From contig NZ_AVFK01000001.1 of the NCBI RefSeq assembly GCF_000936425.1, positions 124,001-188,000 on the forward strand: a DNA stretch of 64,000 nt. The letters are read 5' to 3'. Below are positions 26,433 through 34,935 of this stretch, piece by piece. Every line of letters starts with the position of its first letter. Position 1 is the first letter of the stretch. The position numbers and the translations under genes were made by a program. This DNA is from Skermanella aerolata KACC 11604 (GTDB lineage Bacteria; Pseudomonadota; Alphaproteobacteria; Azospirillales; Azospirillaceae). Below the pieces are notes generated by a model. It was given only the letters and a program-made list of their open reading frames with translations, ran no database searches and had not been told where the DNA came from.

Positions 26433-29400
26433 TCAGCCCCGGCTCCACCAGCCGCGGCGCGGCGGAGCTGCAGGCTGGCTCTCCGAATCTTCCTGATTCT
26501 CCGCAGCAGGTTCCGCAGCCTGCTCCGACTCCGGCGGCAGGTCCGGTTCCGGGGCCGGCTCGACCGGGCCGGGAGCTACGTCCATGAACAGGTCGTCGCC
26601 GGCGCTCGGCTCCTGAGGCAGCGGCGCCGGGACCGGCTCGGGAATCTGCTCCGACGGAGCGGGTTCCGCAGGCGCCGGTTCGGCCGCGACCGGGGCAGGG
26701 GCTGCCTCGGCTGCGGGCTCGACGACCTTCTTCTTGCGCGGCGCACGCTTGGCCTTCGGCTTGGCCGCAGGAGCCTCAGGTGCCGGTTCGGCTACGACCG
26801 GGGCAGGGGCTGCCTCGGCTGCGGGCTCGACCACCTTCTTCTTGCGCGGCGCACGCTTGGCCTTCGGCTTGGCCGGAGGAACCTCGGGTGCGGCTTCCGG
26901 AGCGGTCACTTCCGCGACGACGTCCGCCGGAATGGCCGGCTCGCCGACCGTGACGGGTTCGATCGACGCTGGTTCGATCGACGCTGGTTCGATCGTCTCA
27001 GCCGCGGCCGGCAGGGGTTCGGGTTCGGGCACAGGCGCCGGTTCCGGTGCTGGCACCGGTCTCGCTTCCAGTTTCTCTACCTGAGTCGGCTGCTGAGCGA
27101 CCGGCTCGGGCTGCGATTCGGGCTGAGGTTCTGCCGGCGTGTGCAGCGGCGGCAGGTCGAGGTCCTCGAACGGATCGCCGAGATCGTCGATATAGACGGG
27201 AACGTTGACCGGTTCGGCAGCCGCAGGAGGGGCCTCGGATGCAGGCTCCACCGCGACCGGTGCAGGCTGGCCATCCTCCGACGGCTGCTCGCCGTCCTCG
27301 GCGTAGCCATTGTCGAACTCGCCGTCCAGCCGGCCGCGACCGCGCCTGCGTCCACCGCGCTTGCCGCGGCGGCGCTTCTTGCGGAGACCGTTGGCGTCGG
27401 TTTCGAACGCCTGGCCGTTCTCACCCTCTTCGCCTTCGTCACCTTCCTCGCCATCATCCTCGAAGGATGCATCGGCTTCGATCTGTTCGGGCGTAAGGTC
27501 CTCGCTGCCCTCTTCGGCCTGATCCTCGGAGGTTTCGTCCCGGTCTTCCTCGCCCTGCTCGTCGGTCCGGGCTTCCGGACGGTCGTCGAAACGGCGGCGG
27601 CGGCGCGACCGGCGGCGGCGGCGGTCGCCGCGTTCGTCCGTCTGTTCCGACGTGGCTGTAGCTGCGGCAACCGGAGCGGCAGGTTCGGCAACCTCCGCAA
27701 CGGGTTCCGGCACGTCTTCGGCATCGTCTTCCTCGGCCTCCGCCTCGCGTTCGAGCAGGCGGTCGGTCTCGGCGAAGATCCGTTCGGTGTTGATGATCGG
27801 CGAGATCTCCTCGCCGGCCTGACGCGCCTTGATCCGCTCCAGACGGTATTCCGGCGGGATCAGCGTGTCGTCGCCGAACAGGAAGACGCGGAAACTATAG
27901 CGGCGCTCGATATCGGCGAGGGCGTCGCGCTTCTGGTTGAGGATATACAGCGCAATTTTGGTCGCGACATGGACCGTGATCTCGCTGGAGCGCTTGCGGA
28001 TGCCTTCTTCCTCGATCGCCCGCAGGACATAGAGGGCGGCGGACTCGATCGAGCGGATCATGCCGGTGCCGGCGCAGTGCGGGCACTTCTCGAAGTTGGT
28101 TTCCATCAGGCTGGGGCGCAGCCGCTGACGCGACAGTTCCAGCAGTCCGAAGGGGGAGATGCGGCCGACCTGGATGCGCGCCCGATCGTTCTTCATCGCC
28201 TCCTTGATGCGGCGCTCAACCGACGCGTTGTTGCGCGCGTCTTCCATATCGATGAAGTCGATGACGATCAGACCGGCAAGGTCGCGCAGGCGGAGCTGGC
28301 GGGCGATCTCGTCGGCGGCTTCCAGGTTGGTCTTGTGCGCAGTCTCCTCGATGTTCCTTTCGCGGGTCGAGCGCCCGGAATTGACATCGATGGCGACCAG
28401 AGCTTCGGTCTGGTTGATGACGATGTAGCCGCCCGACTTCAATTGGCAGACGGGGCTATGGATCGCATCGATCTGCGTTTCCACCTGATAGCGGAAGAAC
28501 AGCGGGATCGTCTCGTCGCGGTAAAGCTGGACCTTGCGGGTGTGGCTCGGCATCAGCATGTGCATGAAGTCGCGGGCGACGCGGAATCCGTTCTCGCCCT
28601 CGACATGCACTTCGTCGATGTCGTTGGTGTAGAGGTCGCGGATCGAGCGCTTGATCAGGTTGGCTTCTTCATAGATCAGCGCCGGCGCGCTCGACTGGAG
28701 CGTCAGGTCGCGGATGCTGTCCCACAGCCTGAGCAGGTATTCCAGGTCGCGCTTGATCTCCGGCTTCGTCCGCTCCATCCCCGCCGTGCGCAGGATGACC
28801 GCCATGCCTTCCGGGATGTCGAGATCCGACATCATTTCCTTCAGGCGCTTGCGGTCCTGCGGGTTGGTGATCTTGCGGGAAATGCCGCCACCCCGCCCGG
28901 TGTTGGGCATCAGGACGCAATAGCGGCCGGGCAGCGACAGGTATGTCGTCAACGCCGCACCCTTGTTGCCGCGCTCTTCCTTGACGACCTGGACCAGCAG
29001 GATCTGCCGGCGCTTGATGACTTCCTGGATCTTGTAGCTGCGCAGCGGACGCGGACGCCGGCGCTGGGCGTCGTCCGCCTCGTCGCCGCCGAGGTCGTCC
29101 ACCGATCCGCCTTCGGCCTCGTTCCGGCTGCGGTCCGCGCGGCGGTGGCGGCGCGAGCCGTCGTCTTCATGGTCGTTCTCGGTATTCTCGCGGTCCTCGA
29201 CGCTGTCGGACCGGTGCCGCCCGCCCTCGATAGAGGCGTCTTCGCTTACGGCCGGTTCGGTTCCGGCACCCAGCTCGGCGGCCGGTGCGGCCGGCGCTGA
29301 TCCGGGCACCGGATGGATGACGGCCTCCACCGGGGCATCGAAGCGCGGCGCATCGTAGGAGGGGTGGCCCGCGTCGCTGTCCGACGGTTCGTAAGGTTCG

Positions 29401-30173
29401 CTCCGCTCGTCCCGCGGCAGGTTGGCGGGCTGATAGGTCGTCGGCTTGTCGCCGCCGTCACCGTTCTCGTCCGGACCGGCGTTCCCGCCATTGTCCTGGC
29501 CATCATCCTGATTGCCGCTGTCCTGAGCCGCTCCATCCTGGGATTGGGGCTCCTCCGGAGGGTTGGCTTCCGGTGCCGGCTCGTCGGGGGCGAACCAATC
29601 CAAGGGAACGTCGCCGATGTCGGGCTGGGGAGCCGGCTCGTGGTAGGGAGCCTGTCCGGCGGGGCCGCTCTCGTAAGGCGGCTGTTCGCCAGCGCCGGGG
29701 ATGCCGGCTTGCGGCTCTTCGGCTACCGGCTCGTTCTGCTGGCCGGGCCGGTCTTGGCCGGAGTGCGACCCTGCGCCGCCGTTGTCGTCGCCGCGCGGGC
29801 CGCCCCGGAAGGAGCGGCGCTGGTTGCGGCCGGGGCGGGGATCGCCCATCTCCACATCGCCGCCGGCGCTTTCCTCGCGCTCTTCCAGGTCGCGTTCCTG
29901 GGCGAGCAGCGCTTCGCGGTCGGCGACCGGAATGCGGTAGTAATCGGGGTGGATTTCGGAGAAGGCCAGGAAACCATGACGGTTGCCGCCATATTCGACG
30001 AAGGCCGCCTGGAGCGAAGGCTCCACCCGCGTGACCTTGGCGAGATATATGTTGCCTTTTAACTGCTTCTTGCTGGCGATTTCGAAGTCGAGTTCGTCCA
30101 ACTTGTTACCATTGACCACGACAACCCGAGTCTCCTCGGCATGTGTCGCGTCAATCAGCATGCGCTTTGCCAT
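26433..30173 (-). CDS. rne: Ribonuclease E
   Basis: A 1246-residue endoribonuclease, core of the degradosome and rRNA/tRNA maturation. The S1 domain opens at residues 36-98 (KGNIYLAKVTRVEPSLQAAF) and resumes at about 380 (IQEVIKRRQILLVQVVKEER). Between them is a roughly 280-residue disordered, acidic/Pro/Gln/Gly-rich insert; an insert at this place is known in alphaproteobacterial RNase E. The catalytic region has ALVAIDVNSGRSTRERN and LIVIDFIDMEDARNN (metal-binding Asp residues) and the Zn-link CPHCAGTG. The C-terminal 450 residues are a disordered scaffold with Arg-rich patches, Glu/Pro/Ala repeats and two copies of a 36-residue repeat containing KPKAKRAPRKKKVVEP, probably RNA or partner-binding. 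The leader of about 300 nt suggests autoregulation, as known for rne. Confidence 0.96.
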   Translation of the reverse strand: MAKRMLIDATHAEETRVVVVNGNKLDELDFEIASKKQLKGNIYLAKVTRVEPSLQAAFVEYGGNRHGFLAFSEIHPDYYRIPVADREALLAQERDLEEREESAGGDVEMGDPRPGRNQRRSFRGGPRGDDNGGAGSHSGQDRPGQQNEPVAEEPQAGIPGAGEQPPYESGPAGQAPYHEPAPQPDIGDVPLDWFAPDEPAPEANPPEEPQSQDGAAQDSGNQDDGQDNGGNAGPDENGDGGDKPTTYQPANLPRDERSEPYEPSDSDAGHPSYDAPRFDAPVEAVIHPVPGSAPAAPAAELGAGTEPAVSEDASIEGGRHRSDSVEDRENTENDHEDDGSRRHRRADRSRNEAEGGSVDDLGGDEADDAQRRRPRPLRSYKIQEVIKRRQILLVQVVKEERGNKGAALTTYLSLPGRYCVLMPNTGRGGGISRKITNPQDRKRLKEMMSDLDIPEGMAVILRTAGMERTKPEIKRDLEYLLRLWDSIRDLTLQSSAPALIYEEANLIKRSIRDLYTNDIDEVHVEGENGFRVARDFMHMLMPSHTRKVQLYRDETIPLFFRYQVETQIDAIHSPVCQLKSGGYIVINQTEALVAIDVNSGRSTRERNIEETAHKTNLEAADEIARQLRLRDLAGLIVIDFIDMEDARNNASVERRIKEAMKNDRARIQVGRISPFGLLELSRQRLRPSLMETNFEKCPHCAGTGMIRSIESAALYVLRAIEEEGIRKRSSEITVHVATKIALYILNQKRDALADIERRYSFRVFLFGDDTLIPPEYRLERIKARQAGEEISPIINTERIFAETDRLLEREAEAEEDDAEDVPEPVAEVAEPAAPVAAATATSEQTDERGDRRRRRSRRRRRFDDRPEARTDEQGEEDRDETSEDQAEEGSEDLTPEQIEADASFEDDGEEGDEGEEGENGQAFETDANGLRKKRRRGKRGGRRRGRGRLDGEFDNGYAEDGEQPSEDGQPAPVAVEPASEAPPAAAEPVNVPVYIDDLGDPFEDLDLPPLHTPAEPQPESQPEPVAQQPTQVEKLEARPVPAPEPAPVPEPEPLPAAAETIEPASIEPASIEPVTVGEPAIPADVVAEVTAPEAAPEVPPAKPKAKRAPRKKKVVEPAAEAAPAPVVAEPAPEAPAAKPKAKRAPRKKKVVEPAAEAAPAPVAAEPAPAEPAPSEQIPEPVPAPLPQEPSAGDDLFMDVAPGPVEPAPEPDLPPESEQAAEPAAENQEDSESQPAAPPRRGWWSRG
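26687..26890 (-). repeat. 108-bp tandem duplication inside the rne tail
   Basis: Two adjacent copies with a 108-bp period (starting at 26687 and 26795) encode a 36-residue repeat. They differ at only a few positions over about 90 bp, which points to recent duplication. Confidence 0.85.
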
Positions 30174-30498
30174 ATGTTTACCCCATGACGCCGCCGGGCC
30201 CCCGCGCGACGAACGGGTGGCGGCGCGTCATCGTAAAAAGCGAAGCGTTCGATGCCGGCTCGACCTTGTCGTCTAACGGCGCTTTCCACAGCAGCCAGGA
30301 CGGGTAGAGCATCATGCACCGGACTCCAGCCTTTCGGGGCTGAAGCCAGCTTCAAGGTTTTTCCTTCAACCGCATATTCCGTAAGCGTCACCCAACCGGT
30401 GCGCTGCCAGAAAAAAACCAAACGCGGCAGCGCGTTACCCGAGAGCGACGCCGCCGTTCCCAAAACGGGATTGGCGGAATGCGGTATGTCGCACCCCT

Positions 30499-30527
30499 AC
30501 CATAATAGGGGGCGGGACTTTCCTCAA
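30499..30527 (-). promoter_or_regulatory. Possible rne promoter
   Basis: On the minus strand TTGAGG (30522-30527) is followed after 17 bp by TATGGT (30499-30504), about 325 bp upstream of the rne start. Both hexamers are imperfect. Placement agrees with the long rne leaders seen in other proteobacteria. Confidence 0.3.
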
Positions 30528-30576
30528 TGATAGAATTGTCGTCGTCCGATCAAGGACCCTCAACCGTGATTACGCC

Positions 30577-30613
30577 GGGGAGGGGGCGGGGAGGGGCAGG
30601 AGGAGGGAGGGGG
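30577..30613 (+). other. G-quadruplex-type tract in the rne/amiC intergenic region
   Basis: Plus-strand runs of 4, 5, 4 and 4 guanines separated by single bases (30577-30596), continued by GG, GG, GGG and GGGGG runs to 30613. This satisfies the classic four-run G4 rule with one-base loops, about 40 bp upstream of the amiC -35 element. The 567-bp gap between rne and amiC holds no other supported gene. Confidence 0.7.
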
Positions 30614-30654
30614 ACCGCGATGTCCGCAAATGACGCTGAATCTCATCAACACGC

Positions 30655-30684
30655 TTGAACACTTTGATTCTCCTGGAGTATAGC
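30655..30684 (+). promoter_or_regulatory. amiC promoter
   Basis: TTGAAC (30655-30660), an 18-bp spacer and TATAGC (30679-30684) form a good sigma-70-like promoter. It predicts a leader of about 50 nt before ATG 30741. Confidence 0.6.
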
Positions 30685-30740
30685 TATCACAAAGTTTATC
30701 GATCGGCCCCTTTCGGAGAGCTACGCTGCGCGCGCTGTCC

Positions 30741-32132
30741 ATGATCCTGGCGGTATTCACCCTCGTCGCGGCGCTGGCGTGGCCTGCGGCTGCGCGCCCC
30801 ACGGTGGTCGACGTCAGGCTGGGCGTGCACCCGGACAAGACCCGCTTCGTGATGGAAGTGACTGATCCGGTCGATTTCCGGGTCTTCACGCTGCCGGATC
30901 CCTACCGCGTCGTCGTCGATTTTCCCGAAATGACCTGGAACGACCAGGCCAACCAGTCGAGCGGCACCGCGGGATCGGTCCTGAACTACCGCTATGCGCC
31001 GTATCGGCCCGGAACGATGCGCCTGGTGCTGGAGGTCGCCGGTCCCGTACGTGTCCGCGAAGCCTTCATGCTGCCGCCGCGAGACGGCAAGCAGCCGCGC
31101 TTCGTGCTGGACATCGAGCCTGTCAGCGCCGCTGTCTTCGCGTCAGAGTTGGGCAGAACCCAAGGTACTCACGTGGCGGAACAGACGCCCGGCTCGACGT
31201 ACACGCTGCCTGTCGCTACCGGAGCCGCCGTCGTCAGCCGGGCCGTGCCGTCATTGCCCGAGTCGCCGATGGATACGGTCGCGGTCACGATGTCGCCGGT
31301 GACGGCGGCGGTGATCCCGCCGCAGATGCCGCCGGGGCTCCGTTCCGGACCCGACGACGGCTCCGCGTCCTCCACGACGCTGACGGCGCTGGGCGCCGTG
31401 CCGCTCCCGCCGAAACGTCCGGGATCGAGGACGGATGCGCGGCGGGTGGTCGTTCTCGATCCAGGGCATGGCGGCGTCGATCCCGGCGCCGTCAGCGTGA
31501 CGGGCGCTTTCGAGAAGGACCTGACGCTGGCGATGGCCCGAGTCGTCAGGGACCAGCTCACCGCCACCGGGCGGTACCGCGTCGTGATGACCCGGGACAG
31601 CGACGTCTTCCTGCGTCTACGCGACCGGGTCGCCAAGGCGCGCGAAGCGGGCGCCGAGCTGTTCATCTCGCTCCACGCCGACTCGATCGGCAGCAGCGAC
31701 GTGCGCGGCCTGTCGGTCTATTCCTTGTCGGAGAACGCGTCCGACCGGGAAGCGGCGACTCTGGCGGCGCGGGAGAACCGGGCCGATGCGCTGGACGGCA
31801 TCAACCTGACGGCCGAAAACGACGAAGTCGTGAACATCCTGATCAGCCTCGCCCAGCGCGACACGATGAACCAGTCGCGCCGCTTCGCGAACATGCTGGT
31901 CGACGAGATGGGGCGGCAGACCCGGCTGGTGCCCCGCCCGCACCGTTCGGCCGGCTTCGCCGTCCTGACGGCCCCGGATATCCCGTCGGTGCTGGTCGAA
32001 CTGGGGTATCTCTCCAGTCCGCAGGACGCGAAGTTGCTGGGGCAGACGGAACACCGCGGACGAATGGCGCGTTCAATCCTTCGGAGCATCGACGGGTATT
32101 TTGCCGCAAGGACTGGCATCAGCCGGTCATGA
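30741..32132 (+). CDS. amiC: N-acetylmuramoyl-L-alanine amidase (AmiC type)
   Basis: About 463 residues. After a signal peptide (LVAALAWPAAA) comes an AMIN domain (PTVVDVRLGVHPDKTRFVME and DPYRVVVDFPEM), which targets septal peptidoglycan. A Pro/Ser-rich linker follows, then the Amidase_3 catalytic domain with zinc ligands in VLDPGHGGVDPGAVS, GAFEKDLTLAMA and LFISLHADS, and the catalytic Glu in SVLVELGYLSSP. It cleaves the amide bond between MurNAc and the stem peptide in daughter-cell separation. ATG 30741 leaves the signal without a basic n-region. A CTG at 30726 with GGAGAG just upstream would restore an Arg and is a possible non-canonical start. PBP1A follows on the same strand. Confidence 0.93.
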   Translation: MILAVFTLVAALAWPAAARPTVVDVRLGVHPDKTRFVMEVTDPVDFRVFTLPDPYRVVVDFPEMTWNDQANQSSGTAGSVLNYRYAPYRPGTMRLVLEVAGPVRVREAFMLPPRDGKQPRFVLDIEPVSAAVFASELGRTQGTHVAEQTPGSTYTLPVATGAAVVSRAVPSLPESPMDTVAVTMSPVTAAVIPPQMPPGLRSGPDDGSASSTTLTALGAVPLPPKRPGSRTDARRVVVLDPGHGGVDPGAVSVTGAFEKDLTLAMARVVRDQLTATGRYRVVMTRDSDVFLRLRDRVAKAREAGAELFISLHADSIGSSDVRGLSVYSLSENASDREAATLAARENRADALDGINLTAENDEVVNILISLAQRDTMNQSRRFANMLVDEMGRQTRLVPRPHRSAGFAVLTAPDIPSVLVELGYLSSPQDAKLLGQTEHRGRMARSILRSIDGYFAARTGISRS

Positions 32133-32293
32133 CCTCAACATAGCCGCATTCGATCTGCTAGACTGCCGGCTGGACTTGATGACGGCAGATGGACAACTGC
32201 AACTGAGCGGCGGCAAGCAGGCGCTGGCCAGGGTCGAAACTCGCGGTGACGGACGGGCTACGTCCGGGCGCTGTTATTTCTCGTGGAATACTG

Positions 32294-34786
32294 ATGCGAA
32301 TTTTTCTTGGGATACTGTCAGCGCTTCTGCTCATCGTCGTGGTGGCCGCCGGTGGTGCCGTGTTCGCGATCCATCATTTCAGCCAGGGCTTGCCGGAGTA
32401 TGCCCAGCTTGCCGACTACCAGCCACCCACGGTGACCAGGGTGCATGCCGGCGACGGCCGTGTGCTGGCGGAGTTCGCGACCGAGCGCCGGGTGTTCATC
32501 CCGATCGAGGCGATGCCGAAGCGCGTGATCCGCAGCTTCATCTCCGCCGAGGATCAGAACTTCTACAGCCATCGCGGCGTTGATTTCGGCGCCGTGCTGC
32601 GCGCCATCGTGGTCAATGTCGAGAACGTCGCGACGGGCCGACGGATGCTCGGCGCTTCCGGCATCACCCAGCAGGTCGCCAAGAATTTTCTGCTGACCAA
32701 CGAAGTTTCGTTCGAACGCAAGATCAAGGAAGCCATCCTGGCCTTCCGGATGGAACAGACCTTCAGCAAGGACCGCATCCTCGAGCTGTACCTGAACGAA
32801 ATATTCCTCGGCAACCGCTCCTACGGCGTCGCGGCTGCCGGCCTGAACTACTTCAACAAGCCGCTGGACGAGCTGACGATCGCGGAGACTGCCTATCTGG
32901 CGGCGCTTCCGAAGGCGCCCAACAACTATCACCCGGTCCGTCAGCACGATGCGGCGGTCGCTCGGCGCAACTGGGTGATCGGGCGCATGCACGAGGACGG
33001 CTACATCACGGCGGAGGAGGCGGAACAGGCCAGGGCCGAACCGCTGGAGGTGCGCCGCCGCGAAGAGACCGACTACGTCACGGCCGACTATTTCGCCGAG
33101 GAAGTGCGCCGCCAGCTCTCCTCCCGGTTCGGCGAGCAGCAGCTTTACGAGGGCGGATACTCCGTCCGTACGACCGTCGATCCCAAGCTTCAGGACGTGG
33201 CGACCAAGAGCCTGCGCGACGGGCTGGTCGCCTATGACCGCCGTCACGGCTGGCGCGGTCCGGTGGCGAAGCTGGAAAGCTTCGACAACTGGTCCAAGCA
33301 GCTCGCCGAAACGACCGTCCCCGCCGGCGGCGAGATCTGGCAGCTCGCCACCGTGCTGGAGGTAAGCTCCGATCGTGCCGAAATCGGCATCGCCGACGGC
33401 GGCCGGGGCCGCATCCCGCTGGCGGAGGTGAAGTGGGCGCGCAAGTGGATCGAAGGCGAGCGCCTGGGGCCGGAGGTCAAGCAGGTCGGCGACGTGCTCG
33501 CCAAGGGCGACGTCATCCTGGTCGAGCCGGTCGCGAAGGACGCCAAGGGCAAGGAGCTTCCGGCCGGGACCTTCGGCCTGCGCCAGATCCCCGCCGCCCA
33601 GGGCGGTCTGGTCGCCATGGACCCCCATACCGGGCGCGTCCTGGCCATGAGCGGCGGCTTCAGTTCCAAGATCAGCGTCTTCAACCGTGCGACCCAGGCG
33701 ATGCGTCAGCCCGGTTCCTCGTTCAAGCCCTTCGTCTATATGGCGGCGCTGGACAACGGCTTCACACCGTCGACCCTGGTGATGGACGCTCCCTTCGCGA
33801 TCCAGCCGGGGCCGGGACAGCCGCTGTGGCGTCCTCAGAACTACTCCGAGGACTTTCTCGGCCCGACGACGTTACGAGTCGGCATGGAAAAGTCCCGGAA
33901 CGTCATGACGGTCAGGCTGGCGAACAGCGTCGGCATGGACAAGGTCGTCGATTACGCCAAGCGGTTCGGCATCGCCGACAAGCTTCAGCCCGTCCTGTCG
34001 ATGTCGCTGGGCGCCGGTGAAACCACTGTGCTGAAGATAACCACAGCTTATTCGATGATCGTCAACGGCGGCAAGAAGGTGGTGCCGACCTTTATCGACC
34101 GGGTTCAGGACCATACCGGCAAGACGGTGTTCAAGCACGACATGCGGCCCTGCGACGGCTGCTCCGGCGTCTCGTGGTCGCCGGATATGGCGGTGCCGGA
34201 CGTGCCCGATGCGCGGGAAACGGTGATCGATCCCCGGACCGCCTATCAGATGGTTTCCATCCTGGAAGGCGTGGTTCAGCGGGGCACCGCCAAGGCGGTG
34301 TCGTCCATCGGCAAGCCGCTGGCAGGCAAGACCGGCACGACCAACGACGCGAACGACGCCTGGTTCGTCGGGTTCTCGCCCGATCTGGCCGTGGGGCTCT
34401 ATATCGGCTTCGACCAGCCCCGGCCGCTCGGCGGCAAGGAGACCGGCGGATCGATTTCGGCGCCGGTCTTCAAGGACTTCATGTCGGTGGCGCTGAAGAA
34501 CGAACCCGCGACCCCGTTCCGCATGCCGCCCGGCATCCGTCTGGTCCGGGTCGACGCCGCGACCGGGCAGCTGGCCGAGCCGGGTCAGCGAAACGCGATC
34601 TGGGAAGCCTTCAAGCCCGGGACCGAACCGCAGCCGGGCGAACATTTCGTGCTGGACGGCAGCGACGTGGCATCCGGCGGAATCCCCAGCGGCGGCTATC
34701 TCCAGCCGCCCGGCAGCGTGCCGCCGCTTGGACAGGGGAGCGGGCCGCAGGAACCGGCATCGTCGGGGACGGGCGGGCTCTACTGA
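32294..34786 (+). CDS. mrcA: Penicillin-binding protein 1A (bifunctional transglycosylase/transpeptidase)
   Basis: About 830 residues starting at ATG 32294 with GGAA upstream. A membrane anchor (FLGILSALLLIVVVAAGGAV) precedes the GT51 glycosyltransferase domain (FISAEDQNFYSHRGVDFGAV with the catalytic Glu, ASGITQQVAKNFLL, EILELYLNEIFLG-like KDRILELYLNEIFLGNRSYG). An OB-like insert follows, then the transpeptidase domain with SSFKPF (active-site Ser-Lys), EKSRNVM (SxN) and AGKTGTTNDANDAWFVGF (KTG). It polymerises and crosslinks peptidoglycan. The C-terminus is Gly/Pro/Ser-rich. Gene order amiC-mrcA-prfB beside rne is widespread in alphaproteobacteria. The stop codon lies within a 17-bp tandem duplication. 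Confidence 0.95.
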   Translation: MRIFLGILSALLLIVVVAAGGAVFAIHHFSQGLPEYAQLADYQPPTVTRVHAGDGRVLAEFATERRVFIPIEAMPKRVIRSFISAEDQNFYSHRGVDFGAVLRAIVVNVENVATGRRMLGASGITQQVAKNFLLTNEVSFERKIKEAILAFRMEQTFSKDRILELYLNEIFLGNRSYGVAAAGLNYFNKPLDELTIAETAYLAALPKAPNNYHPVRQHDAAVARRNWVIGRMHEDGYITAEEAEQARAEPLEVRRREETDYVTADYFAEEVRRQLSSRFGEQQLYEGGYSVRTTVDPKLQDVATKSLRDGLVAYDRRHGWRGPVAKLESFDNWSKQLAETTVPAGGEIWQLATVLEVSSDRAEIGIADGGRGRIPLAEVKWARKWIEGERLGPEVKQVGDVLAKGDVILVEPVAKDAKGKELPAGTFGLRQIPAAQGGLVAMDPHTGRVLAMSGGFSSKISVFNRATQAMRQPGSSFKPFVYMAALDNGFTPSTLVMDAPFAIQPGPGQPLWRPQNYSEDFLGPTTLRVGMEKSRNVMTVRLANSVGMDKVVDYAKRFGIADKLQPVLSMSLGAGETTVLKITTAYSMIVNGGKKVVPTFIDRVQDHTGKTVFKHDMRPCDGCSGVSWSPDMAVPDVPDARETVIDPRTAYQMVSILEGVVQRGTAKAVSSIGKPLAGKTGTTNDANDAWFVGFSPDLAVGLYIGFDQPRPLGGKETGGSISAPVFKDFMSVALKNEPATPFRMPPGIRLVRVDAATGQLAEPGQRNAIWEAFKPGTEPQPGEHFVLDGSDVASGGIPSGGYLQPPGSVPPLGQGSGPQEPASSGTGGLY

Positions 34787-34801
34787 CGGGCGGGCTCTAC
34801 T
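34768..34801 (+). repeat. 17-bp tandem duplication across the PBP1A stop codon
   Basis: Two perfect adjacent copies of GACGGGCGGGCTCTACT (34768-34784 and 34785-34801). The first copy encodes the last residues and its junction creates the TGA; the second is untranslated. Confidence 0.85.
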
Positions 34802-34935
34802 GACGGGCGAGCGGCGGACAAGGGCCGGCCAAGCCGGCCGGCGCCAGCGATTGGGTCTTGGCGTCAGGACCGGCAGGGTCTAAGTAAGCGTCATCGAACC
34901 GACATCCCTGAAACTTAGCGACGAGGAGGCCCGCC

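Noticed and set aside
26352-29300. 982-codon plus-strand open frame opposite rne
   Set aside because: It is the antisense shadow of the RNase E gene; composition is Arg/Leu/Gly-rich with no family motif, while rne on the minus strand is clear.
30529-30660. Short ORF running through the G-rich tract upstream of amiC
   Set aside because: Gly/Arg-only middle reflects the G-runs; no ribosome site and it overlaps the amiC promoter.
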